A stretch of 6,353 nt of DNA from JBFLYE01 sp040756715 [NCBI: bacterium]. Lineage in GTDB: Bacteria; UBA9089; UBA9088. The stretch is taken from contig JBFLYE010000197.1 of the NCBI GenBank assembly GCA_040756715.1, positions 1-6,353 on the forward strand, written 5' to 3'. Position numbers and translations under genes: made by a program. This document shows, piece by piece, positions 1-5,815 of this stretch (the first letter of the stretch is position 1; each line of letters opens with the position of its first letter). The notes beneath the pieces are model-generated. The model searched no databases, had not been told where the DNA came from, and worked only from the letters and a program-made list of their open reading frames with translations.

Positions 1-865
1 TTGTTTTTATAAAATTTTCTTGCGCCTCTTTTGTGTCTATCTTATTTAATACAAGAATCTGGGGTTTTTTTAAAAGATTTTCATCATAAAGCCTAATTTC
101 ATTATTCAATTCTTTGAATCTTTCAAGGGGAAAGCAGCATCCATCTAATAGATGGATAAGAATCCTTGTCCTCTCAAGGTGTCTTAAAAACCTATTTCCC
201 AATCCCTTTCCCTTATGGGCGTCTTTTATAATTCCTGGAATATCAGCCACAGTAAAAGATGAAAATTCTCTATAAGAAACCACACCAAGGTTTGGAGCAA
301 TGGTTGTAAATGGATAATCTGCAATCTTTGGATGGCAGGATGATATACGAGAAATAAGGGTTGATTTTCCTGAGTTTGGAAAGCCTATAATTCCAACATC
401 TGCCAAAAGGATAAGCTTTAGGACTATCTCCTTTATCTCGCCCTTTTCTCCACAAAGGGCAAGATCTATCCTTTTTAAGCTTGCATTCCCCTTTCCACCC
501 CTTCCTCCCTTTGCTGCTGTAAATTCTTCTCCCTCTTTTATAAGATCACAAATTTTCTCTTCTTCAATAAATACCTGTGTTCCTATGGGAATTGGAATTA
601 TACAGGGCTTCCCATCCTTTCCATGCTTCTTTTTTCCCTTTCCATGTCCACCCCTTTTTCCCTTATAATGCCTTTTTTTTGAAAGATGAAGGAGGGTATT
701 ATAATGCGGGCTTGTTTTTAAAATTACATCCCCTCCCTTTCCTCCATCCCCACCATCTGGGCCACCTTTGGGAACATATTTTTCCCTCCTTGTGCTTACA
801 CACCCATTCCCTCCAGAGCCTCCCTCAACTGTTATTTTTATCTCATCAAGGAATTGCCACTTCAA
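1..865 (-). CDS. obg: Obg/CgtA ribosome-assembly GTPase, 3' end cut by window edge
   Basis: Obg proteins bind and hydrolyse GTP slowly, associate with the 50S subunit during its assembly, and link growth to nucleotide state. Translating the minus strand gives 288 residues with no stop. Residues 5-150 form the glycine-rich Obg fold ([46 protein letters not shown]). The G domain follows: P-loop GFPNSGKST at 161-169, switch I YPFTT at 184-188, DIPG at 208-211, [17 protein letters not shown] at 218-234 and NKID at 274-277. The G5 motif and any C-terminal domain lie outside the window. The start is inferred as TTG at 863-865. No ATG exists in this frame before the conserved fold, and TTG gives [11 protein letters not shown], matching the usual M-x-FVDEVKI start. 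This start lies inside rpmA (20-base overlap), so translation is probably coupled. Just after DIPG the common E-G is K-D here (213-214). Family assignment is very secure; the start is less so. Confidence 0.96.
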   Translation of the reverse strand, partial: MKWQFLDEIKITVEGGSGGNGCVSTRREKYVPKGGPDGGDGGKGGDVILKTSPHYNTLLHLSKKRHYKGKRGGHGKGKKKHGKDGKPCIIPIPIGTQVFIEEEKICDLIKEGEEFTAAKGGRGGKGNASLKRIDLALCGEKGEIKEIVLKLILLADVGIIGFPNSGKSTLISRISSCHPKIADYPFTTIAPNLGVVSYREFSSFTVADIPGIIKDAHKGKGLGNRFLRHLERTRILIHLLDGCCFPLERFKELNNEIRLYDENLLKKPQILVLNKIDTKEAQENFIKT

Positions 866-1097
866 CCATTTTTTTTCCGTTCTTCTCTTTAAAAGAGAGG
901 ATGCCGCTTACCTTTGCAAATAGGGTATCGTCTTTTCCCCTTCCCACATTCTTTCCAGGGATTACCTTTGTTCCCCTTTGCCTTACCAAGATTGTTCCAC
1001 CCTTTACAAATTCTTTTGAGAATCTCTTTATCCCAAGCCTCTTTCCCGCAGAATCCCTTCCATTCCTTGAACTTCCTTGTCCTTTTTTATGTGCCAT
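846..1097 (-). CDS. rpmA: 50S ribosomal protein L27
   Basis: L27 is a large-subunit protein whose N-terminal tail reaches the peptidyl-transferase centre. The 83-residue product is full length for the family. It shows the hallmark N-terminus [22 protein letters not shown], then VRQRGTK (residues 38-44), the [15 protein letters not shown] core (48-62) and a short basic C-terminus. The mature-type MAHKKG start has no N-terminal extension of the kind that is cleaved off in Firmicutes. A strong purine-rich ribosome site (GGGAGGGAG on the minus strand, plus positions 1101-1109) sits a few bases before the ATG. obg begins within its last codons, giving the usual rpmA-obg order. The usual upstream partner rplU (L21) is absent; a divergent promoter region and folE occupy that place. 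Confidence 0.97.
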   Translation of the reverse strand: MAHKKGQGSSRNGRDSAGKRLGIKRFSKEFVKGGTILVRQRGTKVIPGKNVGRGKDDTLFAKVSGILSFKEKNGKKMVEVAIP

Positions 1098-1120
1098 TTT
1101 CTCCCTCCCATTATTAAAAT

Positions 1121-1149
1121 ATTATAATTGATTGCATAAATTTTTGCAA
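1121..1149 (-). promoter_or_regulatory. Sigma-70-type promoter for rpmA-obg
   Basis: Read on the minus strand there is a -35 box TTGCAA (plus 1144-1149), a 17-base spacer and a perfect TATAAT (plus 1121-1126). The predicted start near 1114 leaves a leader of about 17 bases that contains the GGGAGGGAG ribosome site. The match and spacing are strong; activity is inferred. Confidence 0.75.
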
Positions 1150-1150
1150 T
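1131..1150. repeat. Inverted repeat spanning both divergent -35 boxes
   Basis: ATTGCA (1131-1136) and TGCAAT (1145-1150) are exact reverse complements separated by 8 bases. The left half holds most of the folE -35 box and the right half most of the rpmA -35 box. It may simply reflect two promoters with similar -35 boxes in opposite orientation, or it may be an operator for a dimeric regulator. Sequence alone cannot separate these. Confidence 0.6.
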
Positions 1151-1160
1151 TATTTATAAT
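1132..1160 (+). promoter_or_regulatory. Sigma-70-type promoter for folE operon
   Basis: A -35-like TTGCAT (1132-1137), a 17-base spacer and a perfect TATAAT (1155-1160). The expected transcription start, about 7 bases downstream, is near 1167, only about 3 bases before the folE ATG at 1170. If the promoter is right, the folE mRNA is leaderless or nearly so, and the AGGGAG at 1163-1168 cannot serve as an ordinary ribosome site. A second TATAAT at 1123-1128 could give a start near 1135 and a longer leader, but I see no good -35 for it. Confidence 0.65.
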
Positions 1161-1169
1161 TTAGGGAGA

Positions 1170-1709
1170 ATGGAAGATTTAATCGCAAGGCTCCTTAAGG
1201 CACTTGGAGAAGACCCGAACAGGGAAGGCTTGATTGATACACCAAAAAGGGTTTCTTCCTCCCTTAAATATCTAACCTCTGGCTATTCAGAAGACCCTAT
1301 TGATGTATTGAAAAAGGCAATATTTATTGAGGAATATGATGAGATGGTGGTAGTTAAGGATATAGAAATATTTAGTCTTTGTGAACATCACCTTCTTCCA
1401 TTCTTTGGAAAATGTCATGTTGCCTATATCCCTGATAAAAAAATCGTTGGATTATCCAAGATTGCTAGGGTTGTTGATATCTATGCCAGGAGGCTTCAGG
1501 TTCAAGAGAGGCTTACTACACAGATAGCAAATACAATAGAAGAGGTCTTACAGCCAAAGGGTGTTGGTGTGGTTATTGAGGCTTTACACCTCTGTATGAC
1601 AATGAGGGGCGTTGAAAAACAGAATTCTCATATTGTAACATCATCTATGCTTGGCTTGTTTAGAAAAAATAGAAGCACAAGGATAGAATTTATGAATCTT
1701 ATAAAATAA
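1170..1709 (+). CDS. folE: GTP cyclohydrolase I (type IA)
   Basis: FolE converts GTP to 7,8-dihydroneopterin triphosphate and formate, the first step of tetrahydrofolate synthesis and also a source for queuosine-type deazapurines. The 179-residue product is the compact bacterial length. It shows [18 protein letters not shown] (residues 11-28) and [11 protein letters not shown] (71-81), in which C71 and H74 are zinc ligands and H73 the catalytic histidine by family alignment. It then has [10 protein letters not shown] (94-103), RLQVQERLT (108-116) and [12 protein letters not shown] (137-148), where C142 is the third zinc ligand. All key residues are present, so the enzyme should be active and zinc-dependent. 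The ATG is where the family normally begins. AGGGAG lies directly against the ATG, closer than is normal for a ribosome site. It is the first gene of an operon: its TAA shares one base with the next ATG. No other folate genes are visible here. Confidence 0.97.
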   Translation: MEDLIARLLKALGEDPNREGLIDTPKRVSSSLKYLTSGYSEDPIDVLKKAIFIEEYDEMVVVKDIEIFSLCEHHLLPFFGKCHVAYIPDKKIVGLSKIARVVDIYARRLQVQERLTTQIANTIEEVLQPKGVGVVIEALHLCMTMRGVEKQNSHIVTSSMLGLFRKNRSTRIEFMNLIK

Positions 1710-2254
1710 TGTATCTTCTTGATAAAAATTCTGATCATACAGAGCTTTGCCTAGGAATAGCAAGGGACGGAGCAATTGCTCGGGGAATAAATGATATTAT
1801 TGTTGCTTCAACCACAGGAAAAACAGGGATAATTGCCGCAAGGATGCTTCAAGGAATGGGAATGAATCTTATTATTGTAACCCATAATGTTGGATTTAAG
1901 GAAGAAGGTGCCTATGAGTTAAGCAATGAAAAAAGGCTGGAAATAACGGGATTTGGGGCAAGAATCCTTACAGGGACAATGGTTTTAAGGGGAATAGGAG
2001 CAGCCATAAGGGATAAAGGAGGGTATTCACACGAACAGGTTGTGGCAGATACCTTGAGGATATTTGGCCAGGGTGCAAAGGTATGCTGTGAGATAACCGC
2101 TATGGCATCTGATGCCGGGCTTATTGGAACAAAGGAGGTAATCGCGGTGGCAGGAACAGGCCATGGTGCTGATTGCGTTTGTGTAATTAAACCTGCTTCA
2201 TCCAATAAATTCTTTGAAATGAGGGTAATTGAAATATTGGCAAAGCCAAGATGA
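1709..2254 (+). CDS. Stand-alone pyruvate-kinase C-terminal (PK_C-like) domain protein, function unknown
   Basis: This 181-residue protein resembles the allosteric C-terminal domain of pyruvate kinase without the catalytic barrel. Visible features are IVASTTGKTGIIAARML (31-47), equivalent to the PK_C nucleotide/effector-loop region, LIIVTHNVGFKEEG (54-67), ITGFGARILTGT (79-90), a central GQGAKVCCEITAMASDAGL (120-138) and VIAVAGTGHGADCVCVIKPA (144-163). The family is known as a conserved uncharacterised protein in bacteria and archaea; I know of no demonstrated reaction. Because the STTGKTG loop resembles a phosphate-binding element, binding of a phosphorylated ligand is plausible but inferred. 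The ATG overlaps the folE stop by one base, and the TGA overlaps the comF ATG (ATGA). Translation is therefore coupled to both neighbours, and no separate ribosome site is evident. Confidence 0.85.
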   Translation: MYLLDKNSDHTELCLGIARDGAIARGINDIIVASTTGKTGIIAARMLQGMGMNLIIVTHNVGFKEEGAYELSNEKRLEITGFGARILTGTMVLRGIGAAIRDKGGYSHEQVVADTLRIFGQGAKVCCEITAMASDAGLIGTKEVIAVAGTGHGADCVCVIKPASSNKFFEMRVIEILAKPR

Positions 2255-2946
2255 AGCCCTTGTCTTTGCTTCTTGATTTCTTCCTGCCTTCTGATTGTAA
2301 GATTTGTAAAATGCCTCTTGAATATGATGAGGCTTATATCTGCAAGACCTGCTTTTCAAAGGTAGAAGAAATTAAGCCTCCGATATGTAGAAGGTGTGGA
2401 AGGCCATCTTTTTCTATTTTTTGCCTTGAATGTAGAAGAAAAAGGAGGTATTTTAAAAGGGCTATGTTTTGTGGGAGATTCTCTGGTGTTTTAAAGGAGG
2501 CAATACATATATTCAAGTATGAAAAAAAACAAGGGTTATCAAATTGCCTTGGTAATTTGATGTGTAGGGCATTGGATAGGACAGGTTGGAATTTTGATGT
2601 AATTACGGCTGTTCCCCTTCATAAAAAGAAGGAAAAAGCTAGAGGTTTTAATCAAACAAGGCTTTTGGCAGAAATTATAAGCAAAAAGAGAAACCTCCCG
2701 CTGTTTAATGGCCTTAAAAAAAGGATTAATACCCCATCACAGGTTGGATTGCCTTACAATGAAAGAAGAGCAAATGTAATAGATTGCTTTACCCTGAAAG
2801 ATAAAGAAAAAATAAAAGGTAAATCTATTCTTTTAATAGATGATGTTATGACAACCGGGACAACCATAGAAGAATGTAGCAAAATTCTTCTTGAAGGTGG
2901 TGCAGGGGAAGTATATGCCCTCTGTCTTGCCTGTACTATAGACTAA
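2251..2946 (+). CDS. comF: ComF/ComFC-family phosphoribosyltransferase-like protein with N-terminal zinc finger
   Basis: ComF proteins are associated with natural DNA uptake in Bacillus, Haemophilus and Helicobacter but are also common in non-competent bacteria; the exact reaction is not settled. The 231-residue product is normal length. Four Cys pairs (C16/C19, C31/C34, C46/C49, C58/C61) form the N-terminal zinc-binding region. Then come FKYEKKQGL (88-96), VPLHKKKEKARGFNQT (121-136) and the PRPP-binding loop LLIDDVMTTGTT (194-205), which keeps both aspartates and the TTGTT. All expected motifs are intact. It starts in an ATGA overlap with the preceding gene and appears to end the folE operon. 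I see no clear hairpin terminator after it; repeats follow instead. No other competence gene is in the window, so a role in uptake here is not established. Confidence 0.93.
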   Translation: MKPLSLLLDFFLPSDCKICKMPLEYDEAYICKTCFSKVEEIKPPICRRCGRPSFSIFCLECRRKRRYFKRAMFCGRFSGVLKEAIHIFKYEKKQGLSNCLGNLMCRALDRTGWNFDVITAVPLHKKKEKARGFNQTRLLAEIISKKRNLPLFNGLKKRINTPSQVGLPYNERRANVIDCFTLKDKEKIKGKSILLIDDVMTTGTTIEECSKILLEGGAGEVYALCLACTID

Positions 2947-2953
2947 AAACCAT

Positions 2954-2981
2954 TGATTCTTAATTCGTAATTCTTAATTTT
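2954..2981. repeat. Heptanucleotide tandem repeat, TAATTCK-type
   Basis: Four consecutive 7-base units lie just after the comF stop: TGATTCT, TAATTCG, TAATTCT and TAATTTT. Period and unit boundaries can be read directly. It resembles the short tandemly repeated heptamers (STRR) described in cyanobacteria and seen in many AT-rich uncultured genomes. Confidence 0.75.
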
Positions 2982-3014
2982 GCGGATATTCTATGGATAC
3001 CAAAAAAGAAAGAA

Positions 3015-3048
3015 ATCAGCGAAAATCCGTTAAATCCGTATCATCCGT
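3015..3048. repeat. 9-base-period ATCCGT repeat in intergenic gap
   Basis: ATCCGT occurs at 3025-3030, 3034-3039 and 3043-3048, exactly 9 bases apart, with a related ATCAGCG just before. The 206-base gap from 2947 to 3152 holds this array, the upstream heptamer array and the toxin-antitoxin promoter, and nothing else that I can identify. The motif style is that of a dispersed intergenic repeat; copies elsewhere in the genome cannot be seen from here. Confidence 0.65.
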
Positions 3049-3106
3049 GTTCTATTCTTATGGCTATTTTCATCAGTGGCTGAATAGTTACGATTTTTTG
3101 CTTTCC

Positions 3107-3135
3107 TTGACACATTGTACAAAATTTAGTATAAT
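3107..3135 (+). promoter_or_regulatory. Full-consensus sigma-70 promoter of the toxin-antitoxin operon
   Basis: TTGACA (3107-3112), a 17-base spacer and TATAAT (3130-3135): every position matches the consensus. The expected start near 3142 leaves a leader of about 11 bases and falls within the AAAGGGG ribosome site (3138-3144). The spacer contains an 8-base palindrome, TTGTACAA (3115-3122), a candidate site for autorepression by the antitoxin. The promoter call is strong; the operator is inferred from position and symmetry. Confidence 0.85.
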
Positions 3136-3152
3136 TTAAAGGGGTTAAGAAT

Positions 3153-3404
3153 ATGGAAAAGATAGCACCAATATCAGAGGTAAGAAATCGTCTGCCAAGC
3201 ATTGTGAATGAGATTTTATTTACCAATCAAAGGTATATTGTAACAAAACAAGGGAAGCCAGCTATTGTTATGATAAGTCCAGAAGAGCTTGAGACATTAG
3301 AGATATTAGCAGATAGGGAACTGATAAAATCTTTGGTAAAGGCAGAAGAAGATATACAGAAAGGAAGAATCTATTCCCACAAAGAAGTCTTTTTTGATGT
3401 ATAG
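3153..3404 (+). CDS. Phd/YefM-family antitoxin
   Basis: This is the antitoxin half of a type II toxin-antitoxin pair. Such proteins bind DNA with the N-terminal half to repress their own operon and wrap the toxin with a flexible C-terminus. The 83-residue product shows the family pattern: [18 protein letters not shown] (residues 4-21), then [23 protein letters not shown] (27-49). The C-terminal part (50-83) is charged and mostly helical in character, as expected for a toxin-binding tail. The ATG is preceded by AAAGGGG with an 8-base gap. The toxin gene overlaps its end by 8 bases, giving the usual antitoxin-first order. Family call is strong; the cognate partner is inferred from adjacency. 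Confidence 0.92.
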   Translation: MEKIAPISEVRNRLPSIVNEILFTNQRYIVTKQGKPAIVMISPEELETLEILADRELIKSLVKAEEDIQKGRIYSHKEVFFDV

Positions 3405-3666
3405 GATAGAATATACTAAGGAAGCTTACCGAAAGATAAAGAATCTGGACAAAAGAATAAAGGAGCGATTAAAAAAGGGGATTGAGTTCTTGGCTAACAA
3501 CCCGATGATAGGAAAGAGGCTGACAGGGCCATTAGTGGGAAGATGGTCATATAGGGTTGGTGATTATAGAATAATATACGAAATATATCCTGAAAAACTC
3601 GTAATATTAGTTTTATCTATAGGCCATCGCAAGGAGATATACAAAAAAAGAAAAGGGAATGTTTAG
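3397..3666 (+). CDS. RelE/ParE-superfamily toxin
   Basis: Members act either as ribosome-dependent mRNA endonucleases (RelE-like) or gyrase poisons (ParE-like). The 89-residue product has the compact fold: [20 protein letters not shown] at the start, a helical region with [14 protein letters not shown] (31-44), then [15 protein letters not shown] (49-63) and the C-terminal [10 protein letters not shown] (75-84). R53, R58, H77, R78 and Y82 lie where RelE-type toxins carry RNA-contacting residues, so an mRNA interferase is favoured over a gyrase poison; this is inference. I chose the ATG at 3397; a TTG at 3394 would add one residue. The gene overlaps the antitoxin by 8 bases upstream and the DUF2723 gene by 8 bases downstream. 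The gene looks intact. Confidence 0.92.
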   Translation: MYRIEYTKEAYRKIKNLDKRIKERLKKGIEFLANNPMIGKRLTGPLVGRWSYRVGDYRIIYEIYPEKLVILVLSIGHRKEIYKKRKGNV

Positions 3667-5716
3667 GATTTTCAATCTTTTTAAGGAAGATAAGCTTATT
3701 TTAACGCCTTTTAAAACAATAGATTACATCTTTGGCATCCTTGTTTTCTTTGTCTCTTTTGGGGTTTATTTGCATACATTAACGCCAACTGTGGGATTTC
3801 ATGATTCAGGTGAGCTGATCACCTGTGCCTATACACTAGGCATTGCCCATCCTCCCGGTTATCCCCTCTATACCTTGCTGGGTAAGGTTTTTGTAACCTT
3901 GATTCCTATAGGAAACATTGCCTTTAGGATGAATATGCAATCAGCTTTATTTGCCTCCCTTTGTGTGATGATGGTCTATTTTATCACCTTAAGGCTTACA
4001 AATTCAATTATTCCCTCTATTGTTGCATCTTTGATTTTGGCTTTCTCTGCTACATTCTGGGAACAGGCGGTAATTGCCGAGAAATACACCTTAAATGCCC
4101 TCTTTGCCAGCTTAATTATCTTTATCTTACTTAAATGGGAAGAAGGCTTAAGGCTTAAGGCTTCTGGCTTAAGGCTACTTTATTTGTTTTCCTTTATCTT
4201 GGGCCTATCCTTCACCCACCACTTCCAGACAATCTACCTTGTCCCTGCAAGCATATTTTTTATTCTAGCTGTTTCTTGGAAGAACAGAAAAAGGCTCAAG
4301 GCTTCCGACTCTAGACTCAAAACTTTTTCATTCCGCATTCCGCATTCCGCATTCCGCAATTTTCTAATGATGTTTTTGCTTTTTATCTTGCCCCTTACTT
4401 TATGGCTATATCTTCCAATAAGGGCAAGTCAAAATCCTATACTTAACTGGGGTGATCCAAGAAACCTTGATAATTTTCTTATTCATATCCTTGCCAAAAG
4501 CTATACTGGATATTTTTCATCTATTAAGCAATCTTTTATCCGCTTTAGCTCTCATTTAAACTTTTTTCCCTTGCAATTTAGCAAATATATCTTATGGATT
4601 TTTCTTTTTTCCCTACCATTTTTCTTAAAAAGAAAGATTCTCTTTCTCTTTTTTCTTTTAATCTTTATCGTCAATAGCCTACATTCAATAAGATATACCA
4701 TTGTCAATATCTGTGATTACTATATTCCCTCATTTATCCTTACCTCTATTCTCATTGGACTTGGTTTGTCTTTGCTTACCAGATTTATCCCCTTTTTATC
4801 CTTTTTTCTCCTTTTGCTTATCTCTATTCCTTATTTTTCTAACCATTTCCAAAACAATAGAGCCAGATTCTTCTTTAGCTATGACTACGGGATGAATATC
4901 TTAAGGCCATTAAAGAAAGAGGCAATTGTCATTTCTTATGGTGATTATGAAAGTTTTCCTCTTTGGTATCTTAAATATGTAGAGGAAAGAAGAAATGATG
5001 TAGCATCCCTTACAAATATGTTTTTACCCTGCGATTGGCATATTTCTTCAATAAAAATGCTTCATCCTAAAATATCTTTTGAATTTGAAAAAATTCCCTA
5101 TAAAGAGCTTAAATATCACAATATAGGTGGGGTAATCAAGGAAAGGCTTGATAAGATAATAAAAAGCAATTTTTCTAAATTTCCCATTTATATTGGACCT
5201 GGCATAGAAAGGTTTAAAGATTTTATCTTTCTTCCCGAAGGTCTATTCTTCCAGGTCGTTCAGAAGGAAGAATTAAAGAAAGAACCCGGATTTCTTATCA
5301 GGGATTTTGGGTTTAGGGATAGAGTTGCCTCCGTAATTTTTAACAATTATTCCCTTTCTTATAATGAGATGGGAAATCTATATCGCAAAAAAGACCTTAA
5401 CCAGGCAATCTCTTTCTATAAAAAGGCATTGAATATTGAACCCTCATATCATGCTTCAAGATTAAACCTTGCCTTTTCCTATCTTGATAAAAACGAATAT
5501 GATAAGGCAGAAGAAAATCTTAAGATAATCCTTAAAGAAAACAAGGATTTTGAACCAGCGCTTGTTCATTATGGCTTTGGTATTGTCTATCAAAATAAGA
5601 AAGATTTCAAAATGGCTATTTCAGAATATACCCAGGCTTTAAAGATTGATCCGAAAAATACCTCGGTCAAAGATATGCTTGAGGAATGTAAAAAGAAAAT
5701 TGTTGACAAGAATTGA
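3659..5716 (+). CDS. DUF2723 (TMEM260-like) polytopic membrane glycosyltransferase-like protein with C-terminal TPRs
   Basis: This 685-residue protein has an N-terminal DUF2723 region. A first membrane segment (about 22-38) is followed by the signature [12 protein letters not shown] (42-53, D49 and E52) and [15 protein letters not shown] (61-75). Further hydrophobic segments lie at about 95-112, 116-133, 146-159, 173-184, 191-205, 234-253, 308-337, 357-373 and 377-392. Residues 400-560 form a soluble domain, and about 565-668 contain three TPR repeats (for example [16 protein letters not shown], 581-596). The architecture is that of GT-C lipid-linked sugar transferases; human TMEM260, with the same domain, is a protein O-mannosyltransferase. 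Transfer of a sugar to an exported protein or glycan is inferred; donor and acceptor are unknown. The start overlaps the toxin gene by 8 bases and GGGA abuts the ATG, so translation may depend on coupling. Two in-frame heptamer repeat arrays encode residues 163-174 and about 212-234, in loops between membrane segments. Confidence 0.87.
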   Translation: MFRIFNLFKEDKLILTPFKTIDYIFGILVFFVSFGVYLHTLTPTVGFHDSGELITCAYTLGIAHPPGYPLYTLLGKVFVTLIPIGNIAFRMNMQSALFASLCVMMVYFITLRLTNSIIPSIVASLILAFSATFWEQAVIAEKYTLNALFASLIIFILLKWEEGLRLKASGLRLLYLFSFILGLSFTHHFQTIYLVPASIFFILAVSWKNRKRLKASDSRLKTFSFRIPHSAFRNFLMMFLLFILPLTLWLYLPIRASQNPILNWGDPRNLDNFLIHILAKSYTGYFSSIKQSFIRFSSHLNFFPLQFSKYILWIFLFSLPFFLKRKILFLFFLLIFIVNSLHSIRYTIVNICDYYIPSFILTSILIGLGLSLLTRFIPFLSFFLLLLISIPYFSNHFQNNRARFFFSYDYGMNILRPLKKEAIVISYGDYESFPLWYLKYVEERRNDVASLTNMFLPCDWHISSIKMLHPKISFEFEKIPYKELKYHNIGGVIKERLDKIIKSNFSKFPIYIGPGIERFKDFIFLPEGLFFQVVQKEELKKEPGFLIRDFGFRDRVASVIFNNYSLSYNEMGNLYRKKDLNQAISFYKKALNIEPSYHASRLNLAFSYLDKNEYDKAEENLKIILKENKDFEPALVHYGFGIVYQNKKDFKMAISEYTQALKIDPKNTSVKDMLEECKKKIVDKN
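4145..4179. repeat. Translated heptanucleotide array, GGCTTAA type
   Basis: Five consecutive 7-base units lie inside the DUF2723 gene: GGCTTAA, GGCTTAA, GGCTTCT, GGCTTAA and GGCTACT. Three units make 21 bases, so the protein gains a 7-residue period (GLRLKAS then GLRLLYL, from residue 163). Three perfect units in a row would place TAA in frame; the third unit differs exactly there and reads Ser instead. Confidence 0.85.
4293..4356. repeat. Translated compound heptamer array: degenerate GGCTCAA type, then four perfect CATTCCG units
   Basis: A degenerate 7-base run (GGCTCAA, GGCTTCC, GACTCTA, GACTCAA, 4293-4320) is followed after 8 bases by four identical CATTCCG units (4329-4356). In frame, the second part reads [11 protein letters not shown] (residues 224-234). 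CATTCCG has no stop in any frame, because three units cycle through all rotations. The array sits in a polar loop before the next membrane segment, 113 bases after the end of the first array. Confidence 0.88.
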
Positions 5717-5741
5717 AGGGGTTGTTATTCTTTTTAGTGAT

Positions 5742-5765
5742 AAAAATTTTAGGGATAAAATTTTT
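5742..5765. terminator. AT-only perfect palindrome after the DUF2723 gene, possible weak terminator
   Basis: AAAAATTTTA (5742-5751), a GGGA loop and TAAAATTTTT (5756-5765) form a perfect 10-base-pair stem starting 26 bases past the stop codon. The descending arm ends in five T. The stem has only A:T pairs, so it is weaker than a classical intrinsic terminator. The symmetry could let it end transcripts from either side, or it may be an AT-rich protein-binding site. Confidence 0.4.
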
Positions 5766-5766
5766 C

Positions 5767-5796
5767 TTGCAAAATTTTTATAAATGATGTTATATT
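5767..5796 (+). promoter_or_regulatory. Possible promoter upstream of the repeat element and last gene
   Basis: TTGCAA (5767-5772), an 18-base spacer and TATATT (5791-5796). The -35 is the same hexamer as in the rpmA promoter. A start near 5803 would put the whole repeat element into a leader of about 170 bases. The surrounding sequence is so AT-rich that chance matches are expected. Confidence 0.3.
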
Positions 5797-5815
5797 TTAA
5801 AGTAAAATAAAATGA

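Noticed and set aside
270-455. 61-residue minus-strand frame within obg
   Set aside because: It lies in another frame of the Obg G domain, with no ribosome site or recognisable motif.
914-1117. 67-residue plus-strand frame opposite rpmA
   Set aside because: Antisense shadow of L27.
577-1131. 184-residue plus-strand open frame opposite rpmA and obg
   Set aside because: It is antisense to two unmistakable conserved genes. Its F/L/P/H-rich composition is what the complement of purine-rich coding sequence gives.
1912-2205. 97-residue minus-strand frame opposite the PK_C-like gene
   Set aside because: Antisense shadow of a conserved gene in a tight plus-strand operon; no promoter or ribosome site seen.
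2334-2516. 60-residue minus-strand frame opposite comF
   Set aside because: Antisense shadow of the zinc-finger region of ComF.
3041-3226. 61-residue minus-strand frame across the toxin-antitoxin promoter
   Set aside because: It covers the consensus promoter and antitoxin start, and its sequence is not protein-like.
3631-3642. AAGGAG followed by ATATAC as the ribosome site of the DUF2723 gene
   Set aside because: It ends more than 20 bases before the ATG at 3659, too far for normal initiation.
4145-4356. CRISPR-like array from the short repeats
   Set aside because: Units are 7 bases with no spacers, and they are translated in frame; no cas genes are nearby.
4701-4895. 64-residue plus-strand frame inside the DUF2723 gene
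   Set aside because: It is an alternative frame of a hydrophobic coding stretch; low complexity in F, L, S and P explains its openness.
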